Of a stretch of DNA of 64,000 nt, positions 1 through 11,400 are shown piece after piece. Positions within the stretch are counted from its first letter, which is position 1, and each line of letters starts with the position of its first letter. Origin of the DNA: Diospyros lotus (taxonomy: Eukaryota > Streptophyta > Magnoliopsida > Ericales > Ebenaceae); assembly GCF_014633365.1 (NCBI RefSeq), contig NC_068350.1, positions 749,001 to 813,000 on the forward strand, given 5' to 3'. Position numbers and translations under genes: made by a program. The notes below the pieces were generated by a model, which searched no databases, was not told the DNA's origin, and worked only from the letters and a program-made list of their open reading frames with translations.

Positions 1-1509
1 TATTAGTTTATCGATATATTATTCGACGATCAAATCGATCTTAATATTAAAAATAAAGTAAAATAATAATATATGATAAAATGACTTACATATCTTTTAA
101 AATTTGCACATTTATATAAGTATGTTATGAGACCGGAAAGTATTATAATTGTATTAAGTGGACAGTCAAAATTCAACCAAGCCAATCAAGAAAAGTAAAA
201 ACCCAAGTCTTTATTTTTAATTATTTTTATTTTTTGTTTCTATACTTTTGTATTTTTTTGTCTATAATTTTTTATTCAATTTAACTTGTGTATTTTATTT
301 TTTTTTTCATGTGTCAACCCGAACTTTTCATTGTTTCAATTATAACCTTGAAACTGCATTTTCGAGTTAATTTAACCCTTACACTTTCATGTATAAGAAA
401 AAAAAAAAAGAAGATTAAGTGAGTTGACAAAATGCACGCCACACTTAGTTAAAGTCAAATATTCAAATGTTAAATTGACTAAAAAATATAAGTTTAGGCG
501 TATAATTGAAATAATAAAAAATTTGGGTTATCGTATTAAAAAAAATCAAAATATATGTATTAAATTTATTAAAAAAATATAGATCAATTGATATAATTAA
601 AGTAACAAAAAAATGCAAATAATCGCATGAAAAAAAAAATTATAGGGCAAAAAATATAGGTTTGAACTTTTTTTTTTTCACACCCTCAAACAATGGACGT
701 AAAATTTTGATCAAAATTGGTCAGAATTGTAAAATATATGATTGAAATTTTGATTGTATTGCTATATGTATGTATATACAAATTTAATAGGATCGGACGA
801 GACTAAACTGGTTTAATCTAGTCAATCCCTTTGATATATAGTTTAGTATTCGATCCAAAATTTTACCAATTTTAATTTTAATCTGGTCCAAACAAGGGTT
901 AGTTTGTTTAGATGGGGATTTATTAAACACCCCTAATTAAAAGGCCTTTGATTGTTATTAAAAAAATATAAATTCATTTATATAAAATGGTCCAAAACTT
1001 AAGTGCTAATTATTTTTAAAACAAGAATTAAAGAGACAAAAGATGAGTATAAAATTAAATTTTATTTAAAATTTTATATTTTTTAAATATGTTACAATTG
1101 ATTGCATTCGATACTTGTTTTTAATTTTGAGTTGGACAATATTGATCTCTCGATATATTATTAGACGATTAAGTCGATTTCAATATCAAACATAAAATAA
1201 AATAATAACACATGATAAAATAATTTATATATCTCTTAAAATCCAAATCCCTATTGAGATGAATTTCATCTTAATATAAATATCTTATGATACATATTGT
1301 CTCTAAAAACATTAAAGAAGAGTATTTTTATCGTTTGAGACAAAGTATTTCAACAACAAGTTTTGAGGTCATGAGATAAAATTTTACTTATTTTTTAAAA
1401 CGAAATATATAAAAATTATTTTAAATATTTATTTTATTGGTATAATTTTATGATAATAATAATAAAATATTATGCATGTGTGTATATAATAAATTGTAAA
1501 CCCTAAACC
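1..1509. other. AT-rich intergenic DNA with a diverged direct repeat
   Basis: No gene is visible here. The stretch is very AT-rich with many A and T runs. A block at about 8-108 (containing CGATATATTATTCGACGATC) returns in the same orientation at about 1146-1250 (CGATATATTATTAGACGATT), roughly three-quarters identical. The two blocks could be ends of an old element, but I found no clear terminal motif or target duplication. Confidence 0.5.
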
Positions 1510-2627
1510 CTAGCAGTAAAGATTAGCGCCCGGATCTACGCCGAGTTGGTTGCAGTAATCCTTGAAATAGCCGACGCGAGCGTTGACAGTGTCCGGGTTT
1601 GCGCCGTCGCACTCGAGGGCGCCGTTGATGGCTCGGATGGTCTCGCCGAAGCCTTTGCCGGAAACAATGGCGGAGTGGCAGTTGTTCATCCAGAACCAGA
1701 GGGCCGTCTTGAAGGAGATCAGGGGATCGTTGGCGACGAGGTCGGGGTTGTTGAGGCCGTCGAATCCGATGCTGTTTCCGGCGGGGCCGTAGTTGAAGTT
1801 CCAGGAGAGCTGGATGGGGCCTCGGCCGTAGTAGCCCTTTCCGGCGACGCAAGGATACTGGGTGTTGGTCTCGTCGCAGTAGTCCTTTGAGGCGCCATCG
1901 ATCTCCTCTATATAGCAGAAATCTGCACGTAATTGTTAATACATACATTAGTGGATTCTTAAATTTATTTTAATTAATTTAATAAATATTAAATATCAAA
2001 ACCCAGGAAAAAAATGACCTTATTTGCGTTTTAATTTTTTTTAATACGAACGTCGGACTGAATTGAAATAATCAAAATTTATAAATTGAAAAATTGAACC
2101 AAACCATCCTACAGTTTGAATAAAATCGAATTAGTAATTTTAGTTGATTTAATTTAATTATTATTTCGGTTAGGACAGGTAGTGATAGAAGAGAGTGGAG
2201 GTTGAAGAGACTTACGTCCGGTTTCATGGGTGACATGAGCGAAGAAGGCGGCAATCTCACGCTTCGAATCATCCACAGATCCCTCCCTACCAAACAGACC
2301 GTACGAATCCGTCGCCTCAAGGAACGTTGCTCGGCTGTAGAAGCTTTTTCCGGCGCAACTCCCGGCCGCCTGCCCGATTATCCCGTCAAAGAATGCCTGC
2401 GTCACGATGTCCGACACACTCACGCCGTTGCCGGCGCTAGGCGGCGACTGACCAGTGCAAGGCCCCTCCTGACACCCCTTCCCGCAGTAGTCCTCGCCAG
2501 TGCCGCAGTACCCGTACTGGCTGCAGCACAGGTCGGCGGCGCAGCCACAGTTCTGGCCAGCTGCCGGCTCCAGCAGTGCTCCGGCCAGCAGTCCGGCCAC
2601 GACCATCACTCCGAGCAGGCCGTTCAT
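1510..2627 (-). CDS. Class IV endochitinase (GH19) with hevein-type chitin-binding domain
   Basis: Secreted chitinase that hydrolyses beta-1,4 GlcNAc links in chitin, typical of plant defence against fungi. Exons on the minus strand are 2627-2216 and 1922-1510, with a GTAAGT donor and GTGCAG acceptor; the joined frame gives 274 residues, normal for class IV. Residues 1-24 are a signal peptide; about 25-57 form a short cysteine-rich hevein domain ([16 protein letters not shown]). A short linker precedes the GH19 domain. HETG (134-137) carries the catalytic Glu, FCYIEEIDG (139-147) the second acid, and [16 protein letters not shown] is the family signature. An in-frame ATG at 2654 would add nine residues, but the TATA box at 2689-2696 puts transcription start near 2660, favouring 2627. 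The exons are much more GC-rich than their surroundings. The gene looks intact. Confidence 0.95.
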
Positions 2628-2688
2628 TTTGGTGGGATGGAGTAGACGGTGCATTTCAGTGTGTGGTTGGAAGCTCCGAGTGGAGAGA

Positions 2689-2696
2689 TATTTATA
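2689..2696 (-). promoter_or_regulatory. TATA box of the chitinase gene
   Basis: TATAAATA on the minus strand lies 62 bp upstream of the chosen ATG (2627) and 35 bp upstream of the alternative ATG (2654). This spacing gives about a 30-nt leader for the downstream ATG. Confidence 0.6.
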
Positions 2697-3815
2697 GTGT
2701 TAGAAGGAAATTAATATTTTTTATAATTTTAAAAAATATTTATTAATTAATATTATAATAATTGATGCATTAATAACTAAATCTATATTTTTACGTTTTT
2801 TTTAATTACTCGATTTTATTATTATTTTAATTATATTATTTAACTTAATTTTTAAATTAATTTAATTAAAAATATAGTTTTGGGTGTTGATAATAAATAC
2901 ATAATGTCGTTGAATTAAGGGTGTGTTTGATAATATGAAAAATATATAAAAAATGTCATATCTAATGAATTGAATTTTATTTTGAGTGTTTGATATATTA
3001 TATTTTTTATGAAATTAAATTTTATGGTACAATCATTAAAATATATTTTATAAAAAATTCTATCTTAAAGGAAATAATTTTTATTTTTCATATAAATTAA
3101 AAAATATTTTTTTTTTTTACCTAAATCCTATCAATCACACCGCACCCTATGAGAACTGAAGATGCCGAAGATGCATGTATCTTCTTGTCTAAGGTGGGAA
3201 CGCGTCAGTCAACTTTGGGCGCGCAGTCAATGTAGTGGAGAAAGGCTAGGTCCGGTTCACAACTCAAAAGGTCGAATTTGACTAAGTCAACCCTGTTGGT
3301 TTCTAGAAGAATATGCACTTGGGGGTATTTTAGTAATTTTAGTAAGAACAATTGTATGTGTGTATATATAAATATTTTTTGTAATACAAGAAATTTGAAA
3401 AGTCATTATTATACAAATAGCCTTTAACTCAGAATATCTTACCATATCTAAAACTAACAATCCTTTTATATTCTAATCAGTATAACGGACAAGTTCAAAT
3501 AGAATGAAAGTTTGAAGTTTGGCCCCTAAGTAATTGTACATTTTTGTATAGATGTTTGTCATATGTGTTCGGGAGTTTGAAATATTTTAAGATTGTAGAT
3601 TCGATTTTGTCTTCGTATAAAGTTATGCAATCTCATGTGTTTATTTTAAGGGGTTAGGTTCCAAATTTTGACTCACAAAAAATTTGTCCGTATACCTAGA
3701 TTAGGTCAAGGCAGATCATAAATTTTAGATAATATAAGATGATGTGAGATAAAAATTTTCTATAAGAAGGGACCTCTAAAATTTTACATATTACAAATAT
3801 ATATATATATATATA
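2697..3815. other. AT-rich spacer with a repeat shared with 14678-14990
   Basis: No gene is seen. From about 3265 to 3560 the sequence matches 14678-14990 in direct orientation (shared core GTCAACCCTGTTGGTTTCTA and a following TGCACT..GGGGGTATTTTAG block), so it is a dispersed or duplicated segment of roughly 300 bp. It ends in an (AT)10 run at 3797-3816. Confidence 0.5.
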
Positions 3816-3823
3816 TGTTGACG

Positions 3824-4974
3824 CAAAGCCGACCCTGGGCCAGGGCTACCAGGGCCACAGTCCAGGGCCCACAAGTGAGGAGGGCACAATTTTATTTTTA
3901 AAACTTATGTATATATGTGTATAAAAAAATAACAAATGAAGTTGCCACTTGTACCCTGTCAAAAGAAGATTTCATTGCTATTTTTATTTTGTTGGTACAT
4001 GTGATGATTATTTTTACTTCGATTAATTATGGAGGATAAAAGTAGGGATGTCAATGGTTCGGATTGGTCCGGTTCTATAAGAATCTAGTAACTGAATCAT
4101 TACATATATAAAATCAAGCTATGACCAATCCATCACACCGGACTGGTTTCAATTCGATTTCGGTTCTATCTAATTAACATTTAACTTCTAAACATTTTCA
4201 CAAAATATGAAATTACAAACAAATTTGTTAATTAAAATAAACCCAAAACTTCATTAATGCTTTAAGTCTTGAAATAAAAGTAAAACAAAATAATTCATAC
4301 ACTATCTCATCAAATGAGATTACATCGATTATTTAGTATAACAATAGCGCATAAAAGGTTATAAATAAAAAAGTTCATGAATCTCGCTAGTCTCGTAAGA
4401 AGTGATACAATTTATGCATATGTATATATATATACTTAAAAATTTATAATATATATATAAGTATAATATTGGTTTCGGTTCGAACCATGGTTTGAAAAAA
4501 AAAAAATCAGTAACCAAACTAAATATATTGGTTCTTAATTTTTTAAAACCAGAATCTAACCATTGAACCAATCCAAAAGGCATGATTCGGTCCCATTTGG
4601 TTTGGTTTGGTTTAGTTCACCGATTTTTTGATATTTTTTGACAACCCTAGATGAAATGAAGATTGATCAAATCAAGAAATGCTTACGGAGATTCGGGAGG
4701 AAGTATGTAGACTCAAATATGTTGTTTTCGTTTTTTAATACAATATTTACAATGCAAGGTATTCTTTTTTCTTCATTTGGGGTTTTGTCCAATTGAATTT
4801 TCCCCAAATAAGGATTTAATGAGGTCCCAAATTATTTTTTCTTATCTTTTGTAAATTCTTATAATTTTAATAAAATTTATTAATTAATATTTTTTATTTT
4901 TTTATTTAATTTGTATAAAAGGGTACACTTGAAAAATTTTGACCCAGGCCTCCGAAAAACCAAGACCGACTCTG
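3824..4974. mobile_element. Degenerate hAT-like DNA element (outer), interrupted by a second element
   Basis: The segment is flanked by perfect 8-bp direct repeats TGTTGACG (3816-3823 and 4975-4982), the target-site length of hAT transposons. Its ends are imperfect inverted repeats: CAAAGCCGACCCTGG at the left against CAGAGTCGGTCTTGG read inward from the right. Ten of 15 positions match and all mismatches are transitions. No transposase is readable. Without the nested element at 4043-4649 it would be about 536 bp, so it is a non-autonomous copy. Confidence 0.55.
4043..4649. mobile_element. Non-autonomous hAT-like element nested in the 3824-4974 element
   Basis: The ends are TAGGGATGTCAA (left) and TAGGGTTGTCAA (read inward from the right), matching the common plant hAT terminus of the form (C/T)AGGG.TGTCAA. 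Flanking octamers are GATAAAAG (4035-4042) and GATGAAAT (4650-4657), 6 of 8 identical, read here as a decayed target duplication. The inside is rich in GGTTCGG / GGTTTGG type motifs, with no coding capacity. Confidence 0.5.
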
Positions 4975-4982
4975 TGTTGACG

Positions 4983-5451
4983 TTTAGAATTAGTTGATCG
5001 TGATTTGTAGGCCTGCTGTGAAGAAATTAACACACCAATGCAAAAAGGAGGAACAAATGCAAAGACAAATGATAAGTAAGACAATACGCAGGGGAGTTTT
5101 TACTTGGTTCGACTAGAACGATGTTTACTCCACGACTATTCTTCAGGTATTTCGGCAGAGTATCAGTATTGTATTCCTCTTGTCCTCTATTTACCATGAA
5201 ATTTTGATCCCTATTTATAGTAAGGGGTGTTTACAATTACACAAAATCCGTGAAATGGGAGGATAATGACAAAGGGGACAAAAGGTCCTCATAAATTCCA
5301 TAAAAATGAGAGTGGGGCTCCGTATTACCAATAATTTGGTTTGCTTTACATAAAGTAGATAGGTCTCGGTCTCTGATTGTTCCGTGGGTTTGTTGTTATG
5401 CGAGTTGAATGGTTAGGCCAACGAGTTGTAAGTATCGCTAGGAGCTCGGGT
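4983..5451. other. Spacer, probably repeat-derived, unassigned
   Basis: No gene is recognised. The sequence from about 5090 (TTGGTTCGACTAGAACGATG) to 5450 has a retroelement-like look, but I could not find both ends or a target duplication. Confidence 0.3.
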
Positions 5452-8400
5452 TTCAGCGAGATGTGATTTTGCTCTAGCAAGGTCGGCCTTGGGCTTGTTG
5501 GGCTTTGGGCAATTGGACTGATCTACTGAGCCATGCCCAGTGTATAAAAAATAATGCGAAAAATACTCATAATAATATAAAAAAAAAAATAATCAAATGT
5601 GGGGACTTGGAAGAAATGGATAGAGGTTTGGTCGACTGGCCATTAAACCTTATGAAATGTATGATTTGAGAAAAAGTCAAATGCATTTAATCAACTTTCT
5701 CCATCACCCATCCTATAGTTGCTTTTACCTTTTAAAAAATAAATAAATATTCAAGTAGAAATTACCATTTCAACATTTAGAATACATACAATTTGTAAAG
5801 ATCCCAAAAAAAAAAAAAAAAAAAAAAAGAAACTAAATTAATTAAATTAATTAAATTATATATATAATAATTAATTAAAACAAAAAAAAAAAACAAAAAA
5901 AATATAAAAAGAAAAGGGGGAGGCGCTCGGCAGCCCCCCCCCCAAATCAGAAAATCTCTCTCTCTCTCTCTCTTTTATTTTCTCTTGATTTCCTCTCGGA
6001 TTATCTTCGATTCCAAGCGATCCGGCCGTTCGATCGTTGATCCGACTTCGCTTTCACCGTTAAAGTGCCCCCGATCTACAAGGAGGTAAGTGTTTTGGCT
6101 TCATCCTCTCTGTTTTGCTTGTTGTTTTCGTGAAATGAGGCTTGAGGCGCGATGGGGCTTGTTGGCCGAATGTTTGAGGTTAGATCTACGAAGATCCAAC
6201 CGTTGGATTTTTGTGATTCTTGGATATGATGGTCGGTTTGCTTAAGAGGGTTGGGTGGCGGTCTTGGATCGCTGGAAATCGCCGGCCACGGTGGCCGGCG
6301 ACGTTGGCAGTATTTTTTCTCTTTTTGGCCGAAACTTCGACTCTAGATCTACGAAGATCTAGCCGTCCGATCTTTCTCATTTTTTGGTATGTTGCTCTCC
6401 TTAGTGTTGCGCACCTCGGGGTAGTTTCTGATCGTCGAAAAAATGGCCGGCGGCCGGCGAACGGCGACGGCCAGATTCGCCCCTATTTTCGGCCGAAAAT
6501 TAAATCTCAGATCTAGTAAGATCTGACCGTCCGATGGGTTTCATTTTAATATATGTTGATATTCGTGGCGAGGGCTTCGTATCGGTATATTGGTCGGCCA
6601 TTTTTGGCCGGCCGGCGGCGGTCGCCGGCGGTGGCAGTGTGTTGGAAAGAAAAGAAAAAAAAAAAAAGAAAAAGAAAGAAAAGAAAAGAAAAGAAGAGAA
6701 AAGAAAGGAAAAAGAATAAAAGGAAATAAAAAAAAAAAAAAATATAAGGAAAAAGGAAATGAGGGCTTTTGGGGTTGGGCATGTCGGGTTAGGTTTTAGC
6801 CTAGGATGGCGGGGCCCGATTGGGTTTTAGGATGGCCCAATGTGTTGGGCATGACTGACCCAGTTGTGGCAGCCCTTGGGCTGGCCCACTCGGCTTGTTC
6901 TCCCTTGTCGCTTGTCCGGGAACCTAGGATGACTTGGTTAGGTTGGTCCTACTCGGGATATCGATGTTAGTTTAATTTGGGTTCTCTTTAGGTCTCCTAG
7001 AATTGGCGATATGATTGGCGAGTCATTTTGTTGATCGGAGTCCTAAGGATGAAGCCCTATTAGACGACTCGAGGCCGAGTAAGACTGACCCTGAGTGCGT
7101 TCTAGGCTAGCCTATGATGATGACGTGGGTTTATTTCGAATCCTGATTTCTGATGGATTCCTTTTATCTGAGGCTAGAATATTGCAATTTATTCCTTTTA
7201 AACCATTTATTAAATTATTAATTAATTATTAAGTTTTCAAGAAAATTTATCAATTTAGTTATAAATATATATATGTATGTATTTTTGATAAAGGAGGAAT
7301 TTAGATAAAAAAATATATTATCTATATTAAAAGAAAACTAGTTTATGGGTAAATATATATATATATATATTATGATATTGCAGCCTATAAGTGGGTGTGT
7401 AGTTCCACTATACACTTACGCGTAGCAAGCAAAGCGAGACATGATGACGTAGTCGATGGCTTAGCTCGACGAATTCCATGACGCCAGATTTGAATATTGC
7501 GCGGGCCAAGGTACCAAATAATCGATTTAGGGTGTTAGGCAATGGTTAGGATTTTCGGTAATTTCTTTACGTCGTTATTCTTGTTACCTAAATGTGACAC
7601 CCCATTCTATTTATTGTAGGCTCAGATTCTCAGGATTTTGTTCGATCTTCTCCCCAGACTCGGACTTGAGTCATCATTTCCCAGGCGAGTAGACAGGATA
7701 TGTTATGATTACCTTATATTATGCACGTATATACTGTTTTATTCATAAATATTATAACCTTGTATAAATTTTTATATGCATAACTCGTACATGATTTTTA
7801 TATGCGGATCATAGAAAAATACTCTTAAATGTTTCTAATTTGCATGAAATATTTTCATCCTACTGGGAGAGACATAAACTGAAAGATACCCTAATTGATT
7901 TCTTGTTTTGAGAATGTGAATTATTGAATGATATGGTGTATTTTAGGCACCACATGAAATGATAAATGATTATGACTTGTGCATAAATTAGGGTATTATT
8001 TGCATTATTATTAGAGGACTATCTAGTAGATTCCCTGGTGACTCACAGCAGGAAAAGATCATGGTACTGTGAGGCTTGGCATGCCAAGGCCATGAGAGAC
8101 ACGGATAGTATGTTTCAGCACTGCTATCACGTGGGCCTTTATGATGATATTGTGTGATGATGATGTATGTGCCGATATATATACTTGTGTGCATGTGTAT
8201 ATAGGCGTTAGGCCAGTTTCTACTAGTGTGTCCTCAGAATCAGTGCATGCATCTCATACAAGAGTATAGGGGACTTGGGTGGTTAGGGAACAACTTATGG
8301 GGGTTGTCTTTAAGCACCTATTTTTCCTACACTATGTTTTCCTTTGAAATCTCAAATTATTTAACTTATGGTTTATAATTCCACTGTTTATACTGTTATT

Positions 8401-11400
8401 ACGTTATTATACTCATGATGATCATCCTAGCATTTTATTGTATACTCTCCTAGTGGGCATGACATACCTTATACTCGCGAGTCCACAAGACTCACCTCGT
8501 TTTATTAAAAATATTTTCAGGGAATTCTCCTTTTGATTATTGGTCCAGCAGATCTTCTGGTATGATGTCATACCCTCTTTTGATTTCGGATGTATTATAG
8601 GATGCTCTGTGGAGACATACCCATGTTGTAGAGTCTGATGTTTTGTCTTTATTTTTGTTGGCACATAATTGTGCCAAGGGCCCGAGATACGGGATCGGAT
8701 ATGTATTATTGACAGCAGTGTGATAGATATTCTTATTTTGTACAGCTGCTGTATATGAAATATTGAGATATTATGTTAGAAGGTGAATTGGTATTTTATT
8801 CATGTTCTAAATCTTGTCAGTAATATTGTTTTATTCAAATCGAGCTAGAGAAGAGGCTTACTAGTCCATTTTGGGGCCGCTGGGCCTAGGGATTAGTGCC
8901 GGTCATGACATACCAGATTTCGGGTCGTGACACAATTACTTAAGTATTTGAGTAAAATAGCGACGAGATAAAATTAATGTTAAAATAAAAAAGTGATGAA
9001 ATTAAATAATTTCATCTCATATTTGATTAAAAAAAAAGAGAGTATAATCTAAAATTATACTAATCCCACGATTGATATATTAAATTGTAAATGAAGTATT
9101 ATTACAAATTAATTTTGTAATTTTATGAAAAAGATTTTTGACCATTTTAGAGCGTCAAAATTTGTCGAATTTTAAAATTTTTCACACAATGAACATATAT
9201 ATAAATATATATTATAGAGATTGTACATATTACATAAGTATAAAAAATTAAATAGAAATTCATTAAGTGATGTTTGACAAATATAATTTATTTTTCAATT
9301 TTATTAAGAAAACTAATTGAATATTGATAGTAACATAAAATTAGGTATTTGTCCATCACGAAAATTCAGCGAGATGTGATTTTGCTCTAGCGAGGTCGAC
9401 CTTGGGCTTGTTGGGTTTCGGGCAATTGGACTGATCTGCTGGGTCATGCCCAGCGCATGAAAAATAATGCGAAAAATACTCATAATAATATATAAAAGAA
9501 AAATAATCAAATGTGGGGACCTCGAAGAAGTGGATGGAGGTTTGGCCGACTGGCCATTAAACCTTATGAAATGTATGGTTTGAGAAAAAGTTAAATGCAT
9601 TTAATCAACTTTCTCCATCACCCACCCTACACTTGCTTTACCTTTTAAAAAATAAATAAATATTCGAGTAGAAATTATCATTTCAACATTTAGAATACAA
9701 ACAATTGCTTAAGTATTTGAGTTAAATAGCGGCGAGATAAAATTAATGTTAAAATAAAATAGTGATGAAATTGAATAATTTCATCTCATATTTGATAAAA
9801 AAAAAGATGGTATAATCTAAAATTATACTAATCCCACGATTGATATATTAAATTGTAAATGAAGTATTAGTACAAATTAATTTTTTAATTTTGTGAAAAA
9901 GATTTTTGACCATTTTAGAGCGTCAAAATTTGTCGAATCTTAAAATTTTTCACACAATGAACATATATATATTATAGAGATTGTATATATTACATACGTA
10001 TAAAAAATTAAATAGAAATTCATTAAGTGATGTTTGACAAATATAATTTATTTTTCAATTTTATTAAGAAAACTAATTGAATATTGATAGTAAGATAAAA
10101 TTAGGTATTTGTCCATCATGAAAATTCAGCGAGATGTGATTTTGCTCTAGCGAGGTCAGTCTTGGGCTTGTTGGGTTTCGGGCAATTGGACTGATCTGCT
10201 GGGTCATGCCCAGCGCATAAAAAATGATACGAAAATACTCATAATAATATATAAAAGAAAAATAATCAAATGTGAGAACCTGGAAGAATTAGATAGAGGT
10301 TTGGCCGACTGGCCATTAAACCATATGAAAGGTATGATTTGAGAAAAAGTTAAATGCATTTAATCAACTTTCTCCATCACCCACCCTACAATTGCTTTTA
10401 CCTTTTAAAAAATAAATAAAAATTCGAGTAGAAATTACCATTTCAACATTTAGAATACATACAATTGCTTAAGTATTTGAGTAAAATAGCGACGAGATAA
10501 AATTAATGTTAAAATAAAAAAGTGATGAAATTAAATAATTTCATCTCATATTTGATAAAAAAAAATAGTATAATCTAAAATTATACTAATCCCACGATTG
10601 ATATATTAAATTGTAAATGAAGTATTATTACAAATTAATTTTATAATTTTATGAAAAAGATTTTTGACCATTTTAGAGCGTCAAAATTTGTCGAATTTTA
10701 AAATTTTTCACACAATGAACATATATATAAATATATATTATAGAGATTGTACATATTACATAAGTATAAAAAATTAAATAGAAATTCATTAAGTGATGTT
10801 TGACAAATATAATTTATTTTTCAATTTTATTAAGAAAACTAATTGAATATTGATAGTAACATAAAATTAGGTATTTGTCCATCACGAAAATTCAGCGAGA
10901 TGTGATTTTGCTCTAGCGAGGTCGACCTTGGACTTGTTGGGTTTCAGGCAATTGGACTGATCTGCTGGGTCATGCCCAGCGCATGAAAAATAATGCGAAA
11001 AATACTCATAATAATATATAAAAGAAAAATAATCAAATGTGGGGACCTCGAAGAAGTGGATGGAGGTTTGGCCGACTTGCCATTAAACCTTATGAAATGT
11101 ATGGTTTGAGAAAAAGTTAAATGCATTTAATCAACTTTCTCCATCACCCACCCTACAATTGCTTTTATATTTTAAAAAATAAATAAATATTCGAGTAGAA
11201 ATTATCATTTCAACATTTAGAATACAAACAATTGCTTAAGTATTTGAGTTAAATAGCGACGAGATAAAATTAATGTTAAAATAAAATAGTGATGAAATTC
11301 AATAATTTTATCTCATATTTGATAAAAAAAAGAGAGTATAATCTAAAATTATACTAATCCCACGATTGATATATTAAATTGTAAATGAAGTATTATTACA

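Noticed and set aside
1523..1948. Open frames overlapping the chitinase exons (1523-1948 minus, 1546-1890 plus, 2202-2645 plus)
   Set aside because: They are other-frame shadows of GC-rich coding exons. The spliced chitinase frame explains the sequence.
6534..6799. Lys/Glu-rich and Phe-rich frames near 6534-6799
   Set aside because: They are produced by a GA/A-rich low-complexity tract inside the solo LTR.
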